Shown one piece after another: positions 11,395 through 22,719 of a stretch of DNA of 64,000 nt. The notes beneath the pieces were generated by a model. That model was not told the origin of the DNA and searched no databases. It worked only from the letters and a program-made list of their open reading frames with translations. The translations under genes and the position numbers were made by a program. The stretch's first letter is position 1; each line of letters opens with the position of its first letter. Source of the DNA: Entomortierella parvispora (Eukaryota; Mortierellomycota; Mortierellomycetes; Mortierellales; Mortierellaceae); assembly GCA_963573315.1 (NCBI GenBank), contig OY752144.1:614501-678500 (forward strand), given 5' to 3'.

Positions 11395-14003
11395 ATTCTT
11401 TTTGGATCTGGTTGGAAAAGAGCCAAATGTCTCTCGAGTGGACTCGTGGGTCGGAGAGGCGCTGAAGTTGTCGGATCCGACTCAATTCGTTGGACCGGAT
11501 CTACTCATCTCCAATGTTACAAACCCCTGTTTTCTCCCCTGCGTCCCGCTCAGGCGTTCATGCAACAATAATCAGAAACAAGCTGCATGCACTGCAATTG
11601 TTTTTTTCGGCGGTGGGTGGTGCATCGTGTGCCCGTGCCAAACAAGGGGAGAGATGTCAGGACGCGACCTGGACCCGATCCTGCCACGATTCCTATTGTT
11701 TTTCTCCTCCGAGTGATGCAGGTGCCAAATCTTTTCATGCAGTGCTTTCTCTATTGAACAGGACATTGATTGGTAGACATTGTCCTCATCCCTCATGCCC
11801 ACCGCAGAAATCATTGTGTTTCTGCACTAGACAAAAGAGTTTTCGAGAAAGAGAAAAGATAAAAGAACCTCAATGGATAAACAAAAGTTAGAATGCACGA
11901 TGTGTAACATGAGCCACTTTGGCTGGCCAGGTCACCAACCCCACCTTGAGAGTTTTTTTTTTTTGCCCAAAGATGGGGAGAGAGGGAGAGTTGGGAAGAG
12001 GGCGCACTTGTGAGAACCCTTGCTGGGCAATCCTCCTTGTTCTTGTATGTAGTTGCTCTGACCTAATTGGTTTTTCATTCGAGGTTTGAATCGAAAGGTG
12101 AGCCATGGAGAGAGTGAATCGAGAATTGCAAAATAACCTGGCCTCCTTCCTCCCTTCTTTTCTTCCCTTCCTTCTTCCATCTCATCAGCCTTGACCCACT
12201 GATCTCCCGCCGTACCTTTTTTTTATTTGTTTATTTTTGCCCTCCGGGCTGGCTGGGCGATGCGATGCGTGCGCATTCATGGGTTCAGGAGGAAGGATAG
12301 GCAAAGGTGCAGGAATCAGACAACAGGGGTGGAAAAAGCCTGAGGTGCGGTTAATCGGCCGCAGGTTGGTAGTACAGCATTAGAAAACAAGAATGGCCGA
12401 TCGCTGGGAAGGGAGCCGTCTTTTTTTCGTCACCGCTCTTTCTTTCTCTCTTCACTTCTCTCTTTCCTCTTCACTTTATTGCACACCCTTCACCCTCATT
12501 CCTGCACACTGTTCACGATATCGCAACACACGTTTTCTTTCACCCCCACTCACCTTCATTCACTGCCACTTTAACCTTCAACTGAACTCATACTTGCACT
12601 CATACTTGCTTGCGCCTGTACTCAGTCCAAGTCGCAGTAGTCAGCTCCCACAGTCGTCTTGTCTTGAACCCCTTCCTCCATCCTGAAGCTCCCATTCTCT
12701 CACACCGACCGCTTTCGGATTCACTTCTCAGGAACAAACACCACTCCTAAGCAGAACCAGAAACCTTTTTTATTTTTATTTTTGAAAGATCTCGTTCCTG
12801 AAGATCGCCTCCTCTGCGCACTCTCCTCCTCTTCCTCGTTTCCCCATAGCCATTGCTGCTCGCTCACTCTCTCTTGACGAACTTCCTTTGCCTTACACAC
12901 ACCCCGATCAAATCGAAAGCACTTGTGTCCCAACTCTCAGAGTTACCAAAGGTATGTATTTGTTGTTTTTGTTCTCCCCCCCCCCCTTCCCTTGCAGGTG
13001 CGTTCTACCCATGACCCTTTGGTGGTTCAAACAGCTCTCGCCTCCTTTGTTATGTGTCCCCTTCCTCCCTCACCCTACTCCCTATTCACCCAAGTCTTAT
13101 GCAAGCCCCTTCCCCTTCCCCTGTTTTGCATTCTTTTATTTTTTTTTCTTGACCGATTTGCGCCTGCAAGTCGGTAAACCCTCGTGCCAACCCTAGTTTC
13201 TGTTCCTTCTGTTGTGATTTATTGGAGTTTTTTTTTTTTTTTTTTTTTTTTGCATTCCCGATCGAGTCAACCCAGACAGCAGGGAAATCGGGCTGCCTGG
13301 CTCACTTTGTTCGTTTTCACACTCCCATTCATTGCTCGCTCTGCGCTCACGATTTCAGGCACTAGTCCAAGGAAGGCAAGAGGAGAAGGTGGAGAGGATG
13401 TTGGTTTACCCAGCTAATAGCTTACCTGCGGTAATTGTGATGGGCTATTCGGCTGTGTTTTCCTATCCTCCCTATCACCCATGCCCCCGTGGGCATCTTT
13501 GGAACAAATGGAAAAAAAGAAAAGAAGGAAAGCGCGCCACGCTCATTATTTCGCTGTCCGTCGTCTCTTTCCCCTTGCACAACGTGATACCCAACGGAAC
13601 CCAACGGGCACACAACCCTCCCCCAAAATGCTGAGCCAAGCAGCAAAACACAAGGAATTCGCGACCATCGGCGGGAACAATCATCATTAGCCATTTTCGA
13701 CGTTTTGTGCTCACCTTTAGCTCTCTGTCCCTCCTTTCCTCTGTCGTTTTTACTCACAAGACAAAAAAAATAGCTGCAAGGAACCGATAAACAGCAAAAG
13801 GGTTCAAAGGTCTCTACCACCAAAGCAAAAGGAAAAACTGGTGTGCCCTCCCGATCCAACTCTCCGACTCTCCTCTCTCTCTCTCTCTCATTCAATTTAA
13901 CGGACTGACACGCGCCACCACCTCCTACTTCTCCTCCTACGCTTTCTACTCAACACCTTCCTCACCTTGCCTTTCACCCTCTCCAAATACACGTAAATAC
14001 ACA
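11395..14003. other. gene-poor 2.6 kb, upstream of 14004 gene
   Basis: No supported coding region. From about 12400 on the plus strand is strongly C/T-rich, with a T run of over 20 at about 13220-13252. A GTATGT at 12952 after a balanced stretch could be the donor of a 5' untranslated intron of the gene at 14004, with an acceptor in the C/T tract before 14003; this is a guess. The left half (11400-12350) shows nothing I can name. Confidence 0.4.
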
Positions 14004-14768
14004 ATGCCATTGACGCGTCCAGCACCCGCGATCCTGAGTGGCCGTTTGGATCCAGCACCATACCAACCCTCATTGCAACCCACCTTGACCTTCACACTCA
14101 CGGCTGGAGGTTTATTGACACCCAAGATCAAGTGCCAATCCGATAACAAGAAGGAGTGCTACACGTTCCAATCAAAATCCGATGGTCAGAACCGCAACAT
14201 GACGGTCAAGGATTACAAGTCCAATCAGGTCTGTAAGGTTAAGAACAAAGGAGAACATCTCTTGGATCTGTTCCTGTCCACGGAAACAAAGGAGGTCAGT
14301 GTCCAATTCCGGGACATGGTTGCTTTCAAGAAGGCGGCTGAGAAGAACGCCCTCAAGTACAAAAAGCTGCAATCGCCCTATCCAAACTCGGTCTCTTCCG
14401 ATTATGATTTCGATCGACCCTTCTTTGTCTCGTCCGACATTCTCTCGAGTCCAAACAGTATCTGCTGGGCGTTCGAGTTCGAAGGACGGATCTATCAATG
14501 GACCGCAGGAATAGGCGCAGGACAAGGAATCTTGGCACCCCCGGGCTCGGATGTGTTGCTGTGTCATTCTACGAGTCTAGGACCCCCTACCAAGGTCGCA
14601 AAGTTGCAGAGCAGCCATACAGGGGCGTCGGATCGCTTGGTGATCCAGTCCTCATCCATTGCCAGCGTCGCGGACAAAACGGGCCTCCAGATCTTGCTCC
14701 TCGCCAGTGTCCTCGGACTGATGGAGATCATGAATGACCGAAGCCGGGAACTCTTGGACTTTGACTAA
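14004..14768 (+). CDS. hypothetical protein, possibly tubby/LURP-one-like fold
   Basis: A single-exon gene of 254 residues with no introns and no signal peptide. The start is the first ATG, preceded by a C/T-rich leader and an A-rich context (acacaATG). Alternating beta-strand-like segments are visible: QPTLTFTLTAGG near the start, ECYTFQSKS, NMTVKDYKSNQVCKVKNKG, KEVSVQFRDM, ICWAFEFEGRIYQWTAG, DVLLCHSTS. They end in a hydrophobic helix, KTGLQILLLASVLGLMEIMN. Beta strands wrapped around a final hydrophobic helix are the hallmark of tubby C-terminal-like and LURP-one-related folds, and I recall similar fungal proteins annotated that way. No lipid-binding residue set can be confirmed by eye. It could equally be an unrelated beta-sandwich protein. 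It is convergent with coronin. Confidence 0.6.
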   Translation: MPLTRPAPAILSGRLDPAPYQPSLQPTLTFTLTAGGLLTPKIKCQSDNKKECYTFQSKSDGQNRNMTVKDYKSNQVCKVKNKGEHLLDLFLSTETKEVSVQFRDMVAFKKAAEKNALKYKKLQSPYPNSVSSDYDFDRPFFVSSDILSSPNSICWAFEFEGRIYQWTAGIGAGQGILAPPGSDVLLCHSTSLGPPTKVAKLQSSHTGASDRLVIQSSSIASVADKTGLQILLLASVLGLMEIMNDRSRELLDFD

Positions 14769-15708
14769 GAAAGACAAGACAGAAGGATGATAATGTCCAT
14801 CTATTTTTTTTTAGTTGTTTTTGCTTTTGTCTTGGTATCCTCACTTTGTTCTTGTCCTTGTTTTGTGTCGTCGTTGCATATCCTATCTTCATCGTTTCTG
14901 TTCTAATTTTTTTTTGTCGAGTCTTTCTCACTGTTCGCTGTTCGTCGTGTTCACTACTATTACTCTCCTCTTTACATGGTGCCTACTTGTTTTTCTCATC
15001 CATTTTCCATTTCTTTGTCCCCTGCCCCCTCCCCTCACTCATTCTGTATCATACCCTATTATCACTTATTGACCTCCTCAAGTCCTGGCATCTCTTTTTT
15101 ACATGAAATAAAAGTAATTAAAAGTGGCGCGCGCAAAGACAAATATAGCTTTCCCCCCCCCTCTTCAACAGGTACCATCACTGATCAACCCGAAGGACTC
15201 TCCTTTTTTGCGGTGCCTGCTCATCCGTAAACAGGGCGAGCCTTTGATGTTTGGTTGGTCAATGCTTTTTTTTTTTTTTGCTCTTGAAATACAATCGATG
15301 GACCTGCATTCTCCTGCAGGACCAGCGATACTGTAAAAAAAACAAACTGGGGGAAAAACAAAGAAGTAGTCTACCGTTATTTATATCATCCCGTGCATCT
15401 TGAACTTCGGGCTGCCTTGAGCCATTGAGGGAGAGACGACGAAAAGAAGAGGTATACAGTACATTACACTAGGAGGCTTCCATCCAGTTTGCCTGAAACG
15501 CCCGAGGATACAGCCGTTCAAAAATGAAAGGAATATCGATCGTCGATCAATCGGGGAACACGAACCAGTTACATGATCTGCAGAGTACGTTATTATTAAC
15601 TCGGGAAGAGCAAAACACTTCACCCTATGTTGTTATTGTTCTTATTATTAACATTGACTAACGGACATATTGGACGCTGTCATTCTTTTTTCAGTCTTTT
15701 CACACAAT
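14769..15708. other. convergent spacer before coronin
   Basis: Holds the 3' ends of the flanking genes. The left part is T/C-rich; an AATAAA lies near 15107 on the plus strand. Minus-strand frames at 15381-15623 have no supporting features. No gene seen. Confidence 0.45.
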
Positions 15709-17777
15709 CTATTTTGAAGCCAATTGCTCCAATTGAACCTCCAAGAGACGGATTTTGACATCCTTTTGAGCAATCTGGTTCTTCAGATCATCATTCTCTT
15801 GACGCAACTTGTGGTAAGCCTCCTGGTATTCCTTATCGTTCTTGGGTGCCGCCACGTACTCTTCAGCAACCTGGGCAGCAGCACTCGCCACAAACTCCTT
15901 CTTGACCGTCGCCGTGAATCCCTTCTCGAGAGAAATCAACTTGGGGTTGGCAGTCTCGCCTCCGAACCAGGCATCAGCCGTCAAAGCAGCCTCGTCACCA
16001 ACGCAATCAGGGAACAAATCGGCCTGGAAGGAATCCGACTATATTTTTTTTCCAGGAAATAAGTGTTAACATGAAGAAAAGGAATATAGGGAGGAGAGAA
16101 ATCAAATAAAAGCTGAAAATCTTCATTTCAAGCAAATAAGGCACATCTTACCTTGCGGGGGACAGTAAAGCTGATGGGCTCCACCAAACCGTTGGAGACC
16201 TTGTAAGCTCTGGCAATTTCACAAGACTCGACGTTCAAGGCGCGCTTGGGCATGAAGGCCATACCACGCTGTGGAACGTTGGAACCGTACTCGGACAAGA
16301 CATACATCTCATCGTTCTCAAACTCATAGTAACGAATGTTACCATCACTATTGTTGAGATGAAGAGTCGTCCTCTGTTAGTTTAAACAAGATAAAATAAT
16401 CGACTTGTTGAAAAAAAAAAATAAAAAAAAATAAAACCTCCCCCACTAGCGTACCCCTTGCCGGCAAGATAGAGCATGTTGCTGTCACCGTCGTAGAAGG
16501 GCATGACGACTCCCGAGGAAGTATCCATGTTGGTCTGCTTCAATGGTGTCTCCAAGTTGCTCGAATCCCAAATGTTGACCTGACGATCTGACACCTTGGA
16601 GAAACCAGTGGTAGCCAAACGGTTGCTATCGCCCATCCAGACAACGCGCGATCCCTTGACACCCTGATGAGAGTCTGCAACCTGTGGGTGTTGCAAATAG
16701 AGGGACAATATCAGAATTTTTGTTGTACCTAAGGAAAGGCGCTGTAAATCGATCTGCTTACCTGAACAATCTTGTTGCTGCGAATATCAAACACGCGGAG
16801 CTTCTTATCACGGCAAGTGGTGGCAACCAAAGAACCGTTGTAGTTCCAGCACACGCTTTGAATGACCTCCATATGTCCAGTAATCTCCTGCTTCTCGACT
16901 CCCTTCTCCACATCCCAAAGCTTAATCGTCAGATCAGCGGAAGCGGACAAAAGGACGTTCTCCGCCACGGGATTGAAGAGAACCTGGCCGACCTTGCGGC
17001 CGTGGGTCGTCAAACGGACCACGGGCTCGATATCTTCCTCGCCCAGCTCATCGGGGATCGTGTAAAGGAAAACCTTGCTATCCTCCGAAGCAGAAGCGAC
17101 CAAGTTGTCGTTAAAGGGCGAGAAGTCGGTGTCGAGGACAGCAGCAGAGTGTCCACGGCACAAGGGAAGGGCGTCAGGGACCTTGCCTAAGGACGACAAT
17201 GAGAAGTAAGGACAACAGGCTTGTCAGTCTGAGGGATGTACTTCTCTGAGGATACGTTCGCGGGAGATTTGGTTGTCCAGTCTGCCCGCCTTTGTCCCGT
17301 TTTCAACATTGAATCAAGAGCACAGTCAAGCAACGTACCGGTCATGGAGAGGGGGATCACAGCAAAAGCTCCACCACCGCCAGAGTTCCAGTTCAACGAG
17401 AAGAATTTCTAGCAATACCAGGATCAAGAAGGCAATTGCCAATTGGCAGGTGTAAGTGCTCGATTCTCCTGTGAAAATACCATACCATTACAAGAGACAC
17501 AAAACTTACAGGGTTGACCTTGATCAAGTTGGTATCCCAGGCATTGCCAGAGACCTTGACATTGTCGTAGCTCAACTCGCGTCTGGCAGCAGTGCCGTAG
17601 ACGTGTCTATAGTGGGGCGGTTTTTTTAGTCCGGACGGGGATTCGCATTAGTGACTCCATGGAGTAAAGGAATGATTCCAATGGCCGGCAACGTGCCATC
17701 GATTTGTCCTGCTATTGACTGTTGCGATGTCCAAGCCCACTGTACCTGTACTTTGAGGCGCGGACGAAGCGGGACAT
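15709..17777 (-). CDS. CRN1: coronin, actin-binding WD-repeat protein
   Basis: Seven exons in transcript order, 17746..17777, 17510..17606, 17339..17408, 16762..17186, 16455..16681, 16152..16347 and 15709..16023, give 453 residues with all phases consistent. Coronin binds F-actin and the Arp2/3 complex at cortical patches and during endocytosis. The coronin N-terminal motif is plain: MSRFVRASKYRHVYGTAARR, then a conserved block ending NAWDTNLIKVNP, then the WNSGGGGAFAVIP block. WD repeats follow, for example HSAAVLDTDFSPFNDNLVAS and SADLTIKLWDVEKG. The C-terminus ends in a coiled coil of about 35 residues (QENDDLKNQIAQKDVKIRLL), the trimer-forming tail. At 453 residues it is a short class I-like coronin without the long microtubule-binding insert of budding yeast Crn1 (about 650). 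The first exon has only 32 coding bases. Upstream (17778-18760) is C/T-rich when read on the minus strand. Confidence 0.93.
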
Positions 17778-18367
17778 CTGTAGACGAGGAGGAGGAGGGC
17801 GATGTGGGGGAAAAGAATGAAAGAATGATGAATGCAACCAAGTTAGCCCAAGAAACGTCATAAACACCAATGAATGAGCCCTGTTCTGCGTCTATGGGGC
17901 AGGTTCCTTGCATGTGTGCTTGTCTGCCTCCTGCCTTGGCCTATCTGCTTCCTTGCTTCTCTGCCTCCTTGTTTGCCACTCCCTGGAGTCCAGTCCCCTA
18001 CTGTTCCCAACGGGTGTTTTGCCATGCCAACAGCAAAGGATGAGACGGAGCTGGATGGATGCAGAGTAAGCAGCACACAACACGGACACGGACAAGGACA
18101 CAAACACGTACAATGAATCGAGATGAGGAAACAAGGAATGGGTGCCGATGGTAGGGAGAAGACGGGGGTGGGGAGAGGAAGGACGAGGAGGAGGCGTTGA
18201 AGAGGAGAAGGAGAGAGAAGGAGAGAAAAGAAGAAGGGGGGGAAAGGAAGGAAAGAAGGAAGGAGTTGGTCCCTTCCCTTCCGTCCGATTTGGCGGTGCA
18301 GACTTCGACAGACCACGACGACACAACGGTCGAAATCGAATGTGCAGATTCTCATTCCTTCTCTCTA

Positions 18368-18399
<32 letters not shown>

Positions 18400-20942
18400 C
18401 CTCTCTGTCCTTGTCCCCTCCTTCTCACCTTCAGCCCTTCAACCCCTCTCTTCCCTTTCTCTCTCCTCCCTTCCCTTTCTCTCTCTTCCGCACCCCCAGA
18501 TCAGTCTTCTCCCACCTCTCTGCTTTCTCCGTTCCTCCTTCGTTGGGCTGAGTACCCGCCAATGCCTCGCCGCGTCGCTCTCACGCGAGCGTATCTGTGT
18601 CTCCACTCTCCCCATTGCAATTGATCACTGGGGCTGTGGACCAATATTGCTCTGGGCCACTTCCATCCTCCAATACGGATACTGGCGGCATATATAAAAG
18701 AAAATGACAATCTTAGTCTGGGGACCGATCCTGCTTGGAGGATAACCACTCGTGAGTCAATTGGCGAGCGTACGAAAAAATGTATATAGTCGCTTCATGT
18801 CCAAATATAGTGCGTGTTCCTTCTTGTAGGCAGCCAGTGAATAAAACGAGATGAAAAACACGCGGAACGCGATCCAAGCGCAGACACAACACGTTGATCT
18901 CTTGATCAAATACCGGTAACGCTCATTTCGTCAGGGACCGGTGCAAGGGGGGGATCAACAGAGACGACAGAAGTAGATAAAGCTGAAACTTGAACCAGCT
19001 GCCTTGTACTCATGTCAACCCATCTCTCATTTCAAAAGAAGACGAGTGAGAGGTGGATCTCACCTTCCACGCTGACCACGAAACAACCGCTTATCTATCA
19101 CTTCGTTTCCCTGCTTGCACAACCATAGACGAACACGGTCATTCGAACTCAAAAACATGGGACATGATCCACCGTTGCACTTGCTGTTTGGAAAGAGGTG
19201 CAAGTGATAGGCTACTGAGCCAACGGAGAACAGCCCCCTGTCGTGTCTGTTGACAAGATCCACAACTGAGGGGCCGTTTGATCGCTTGAAAAGGAAACTC
19301 CCTGCGTGCCCTGTTTTTTTTTTTTTTTTTTTTTTTTTTCTTGTGCATGTACTCTCCCGTCTCTCTCTGAATGACGAGTCACTGCCTTTGCCCCCGGCTC
19401 TGTTCGCTGAAATCATTGTTTTATTTGAATCGCATTGGAATGCCCGAGTTGAATGGCTGAAAGAACCCCGCCACATTTGGGGGTGCCTGCCGAGCACCAA
19501 TGATGCTTTATCTAATAGAGTCAAAGCTCGGGATCCACAGCAAACCACCTCCATGGAAGACATGCAACCTCCCACATCAGCATGTTGATATTTCGTCATA
19601 ACGAACATCGGGATGAACCACATATCGCTATAGAAAAGCTACAACAGATTTGTGTTGCGAACGAAGAAACGAAAACTACCTCCCTGGTCAAAGACTTTTT
19701 TTTTTTTTTTTTTTTGAAGACGAGAATCGACAAACAGACTCCTAAAGAGGAGCACTGATTGTCTACCTGGACCTGGACCATCCCAAAGAGAGGTGCTCTC
19801 TACTTTCATACAGTGAGGTGGCAAGACGCCAGAGGAAGATCAATGGACTATTGGGAAGGCTCGAGGAACAATTGCTGTGGGGTAGGGACACAATGACATT
19901 TCACATTTACGAGAGGTCCAAGCTTTCTCTCCTTTCTTTTGGTTTTGGAAAGAACCATCAAGGGTGCAAGTGCAATTGGCCAGGAATCCCGCCTGTTCCG
20001 AGAAGGATATTTTTGTGGAAATGAGTGAGGGGGGACAGCGTGGCGGGTGCTTTGTGACACAGCAGTTTCCTCCAAACTCGAAACGATCTTATTTTTCGAT
20101 TACTACTCACACCTTGAATGTCAAAGCCTTCTGTTGGTCAAACCCTCGATTGGAGTCGCCCCCAATGCCTCCTCCTCGCCACCCCTACATTACCTCTCGA
20201 GTCAACACCCTCTGCTCTTTGTCTTTCTCTGTGAACGTGTGTGCTGCTGCAAAATGAACTTGGATACGACTTTTGCAGGATACTGAAACAGATCCTCCCC
20301 GGACCCTTCTCGTCTGCAGTTCAACTGCCAGAGGACACATTGTTCATCGGAGAAGACACTTGTGGTAGTCAACTCGTCCCTGCTTAGCAATGACAAAGTG
20401 GCAAATAAGACACATAATCAAGAGGCTGCGTTCCTCGATAGCGAATTCTGTGTGATGATTCTCAGGATCTTTTGCCTCGCCAACTTTCTTGACGACTGTA
20501 CAATCATAAACACTTGGGAACTTGAGGAAAACTCCGTTGGGATCTCTAGATGCTTCATAGGATAGATGGTAGACGAACCACATCCGTTGAAGTCGACCAT
20601 GGAGGTCAACATAGTCAGGAACAAGGTGGTTTCTCCCGAGGCAGTCAAAAGTTGTGCCGCTACCTCAATGTTGTAAACGGCGCGCCAGTCTTTCAGCGAA
20701 TTTGCATGGGTGTTGGTGTGATCACAGAGAAAGCGACGAGCCGTCTCAAGATAGACAAATAAACAAACCGCTCTGCCACTCACTCCTGGAGGGAGTCGGA
20801 TGCGGCATGGATTCAAAGTTACACATTTGCCCAGGAGATTGTTCGATGCCGGAGAGTCTCCACCACCCTGGTGCTGTCTTTGCTGTCTTTTGCGTCCCTA
20901 TTTGGCCAACGTTTTTCCAACAGAGCAAAGGGGACAGAGTTG
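17778..20942. other. gene-poor 3.2 kb between coronin and HMG-box gene
   Basis: The first kilobase is the pyrimidine-rich leader and promoter of coronin (minus strand). From 18760 to 20940 there are A/T homopolymers (T run near 19314-19339, another near 19690-19713) and scattered frames on both strands. A minus-strand patch at about 20340-20820 has fairly balanced composition in two overlapping frames and could be a decayed gene; see findings. No gene is supported. Confidence 0.4.
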
Positions 20943-20950
20943 TATAAAAG
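20943..20950 (+). promoter_or_regulatory. TATA box of HMG-box gene
   Basis: TATAAAAG lies 162 bases before the ATG at 21112, followed by a C/T-rich stretch that would be the start region and leader. Most genes here lack a clear TATA element, so this one suggests a regulated promoter. Confidence 0.55.
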
Positions 20951-21111
20951 GATCCTTCTTCGAGCACTGTCTCACTCTCTTCTTCACGCTCATCCACATC
21001 CTCTGAGATCTAGAGACAGAACCACCATCGCTTGCTTTCACCGTTCCTTCGCTCATTTCTTCGACCTCCTAGTTCCCTTTTTCAATTTTTCCAACTTGAT
21101 CTCCAACAATC

Positions 21112-22719
21112 ATGATCAACAGCTCCACTTGCCCAGTTGCTCAAGCAAAGGAGACTTTTGCGATCCGTATCCCCACTGCAACCTCTCGCTCGATCTCATC
21201 ATCTGATCTCAGCACTTGTGAATCATCCTTTACATCTGCTTCAACTTCCCTCTCGTCTCTTATATCCTCTCTTTCGTCTCCCCCCTCCTTCAAGAATACC
21301 TTTTCTGACATGCCCTCCAACAAACCCCCGTCACCGCCTTCCTCTAAATCACCGGCGAAGCAGCAGCCAACTAAAAAGATCCCCCGACCCCCAAACTCAT
21401 TTTTGATCTATCGCAAGGAGCATGCCACTCAGTACGCAGGCCTGGTCGCAACAGAACTTTCCTCCAAGTTAGCCCTTGCCTGGAGGCGAGAAACACCCGA
21501 GCGTCGAGAGCACTACGCCCAATTGGCTGAAAAGGCCAAGCAGGACCATGCCATTCGGTATCCAAACTACAAGTTCACTCCAGTCAAGCGCGGCACTGGA
21601 AAACGGGCTTTGGCCTTAGAGGCCATGGCGAATGCAGCACGCAAGGCTGCTGTGGCTTCAATCCCAAGTGGCCCAGTGCGATCAGTGGCTGGATCCATCC
21701 GTGGCACCGTTGCTCATTCCTCTGCCCCCACTATCACACCTGCTAATCGTCCAAAGAGGAATACCCAACGACCTCAGCGGTATACGGCCTCTGCGCCCTA
21801 CACCTCCAGATCGACGGCAAGCAAAGGCAAAAGCACCAACCGAGTAGCTGTAAAGCAAGAAGAGCGAGTTGAATCCGCCTCATTATACTTTGCATCCTTC
21901 GACAAGGCTTCCTGGGCGACGCCGACCCCGGTGCAATCCTCACTCTCAGTGTCCAGGACTCCTTACTCCACTTCCCGCTCGTGCTCCTCATCATCTTCCT
22001 CAAGCCTTTCTGAAAGTGATGACGAGTCAATGGACCTTGATCGCGTGAAGGACGAGGACAGCGACGACGAGGCTCTGAAGATCCACTTGCGTCTTGATCA
22101 ATTGCGATGCCAAGAGCCCTACCAATCCCCTGCCGAGACTCTCTCACAGCAACACCAGCACTATTATCAGCAATCATCCCCTGTTGAAGACCTGTCGATC
22201 CTTGCACCAGTCACTTTCCCTGCTTACTTGTCGATGGAGCCCTTTGAACCCGAGTGCCTACCTCGGTTTGAGACTCAATGGGCGACGACAAGCTCTCCGT
22301 ACTCAGTCCCTTTGATTGCCCCCTCCTCTTTGACCTATGATGGATACTCAACACCTGAGTACGAAGAGATGCCGGCACCATCCAATCACGCCCTGCAGTT
22401 TGCACTCGAAATGGATCCAATGCCTGCGTCCATGAATCTCGCTGTCACATCCAGCCCTTTCGCCTTTGTCGCAACGTCGTCCATGCCATCATCCTCGTCT
22501 CTGTCCAATTCGTCGTGGCCATTCCCGACGCCTCTCCCTACGCCTGCTCTTGGTCATGACCGGGGCTCAGTCACCGCGTTTCCTTTTGACGGTGTCCAAA
22601 TGCCTTCGCCGCCCAACTCGTCTCTCTCCGGAGCTTCGTCCCAGCGCACATCTTCATTTTCGTCTCCACTTCCACAGGAATTGCTCCTACCCGAGAATAA
22701 GATCGGATTGTGGCTGTAG
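21112..22719 (+). CDS. MATA-type HMG-box transcription factor
   Basis: An intronless 535-residue protein. A Ser/Thr-rich N-terminus is followed by the HMG box at about residues 89-160: KKIPRPPNSFLIYRKEH, LSSKLALAWRRETPERREHY and YPNYKFTPVKRG. The RPPNSF.IYR start and YPNYK.TP end are the pattern of the MATA_HMG class, which covers fungal mating-type HMG proteins (SexM/SexP of Mucoromycota, MAT1-2 of Ascomycota) and many non-mating relatives such as Ste11/Ror1-like regulators. The rest is Ser/Pro-rich and probably disordered, with an acidic serine patch (SESDDESMDLDRVKDEDSDD) that could be a CK2 target. Neighbours are coronin and an F-box gene; the TptA and RnhA genes that flank sex loci in Mucoromycotina are not seen, so this is probably not the sex locus itself. 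An in-frame ATG at residue 67 (MPSNKPP) is an alternative start. A TATA box supports the annotated promoter. Confidence 0.85.
   Translation: MINSSTCPVAQAKETFAIRIPTATSRSISSSDLSTCESSFTSASTSLSSLISSLSSPPSFKNTFSDMPSNKPPSPPSSKSPAKQQPTKKIPRPPNSFLIYRKEHATQYAGLVATELSSKLALAWRRETPERREHYAQLAEKAKQDHAIRYPNYKFTPVKRGTGKRALALEAMANAARKAAVASIPSGPVRSVAGSIRGTVAHSSAPTITPANRPKRNTQRPQRYTASAPYTSRSTASKGKSTNRVAVKQEERVESASLYFASFDKASWATPTPVQSSLSVSRTPYSTSRSCSSSSSSSLSESDDESMDLDRVKDEDSDDEALKIHLRLDQLRCQEPYQSPAETLSQQHQHYYQQSSPVEDLSILAPVTFPAYLSMEPFEPECLPRFETQWATTSSPYSVPLIAPSSLTYDGYSTPEYEEMPAPSNHALQFALEMDPMPASMNLAVTSSPFAFVATSSMPSSSSLSNSSWPFPTPLPTPALGHDRGSVTAFPFDGVQMPSPPNSSLSGASSQRTSSFSSPLPQELLLPENKIGLWL

Noticed and set aside
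18142-18697. Open frames on both strands upstream of coronin
   Set aside because: Arise from C/T (or G/A) low-complexity DNA; frames in several phases are open at once, which is not expected of a gene.
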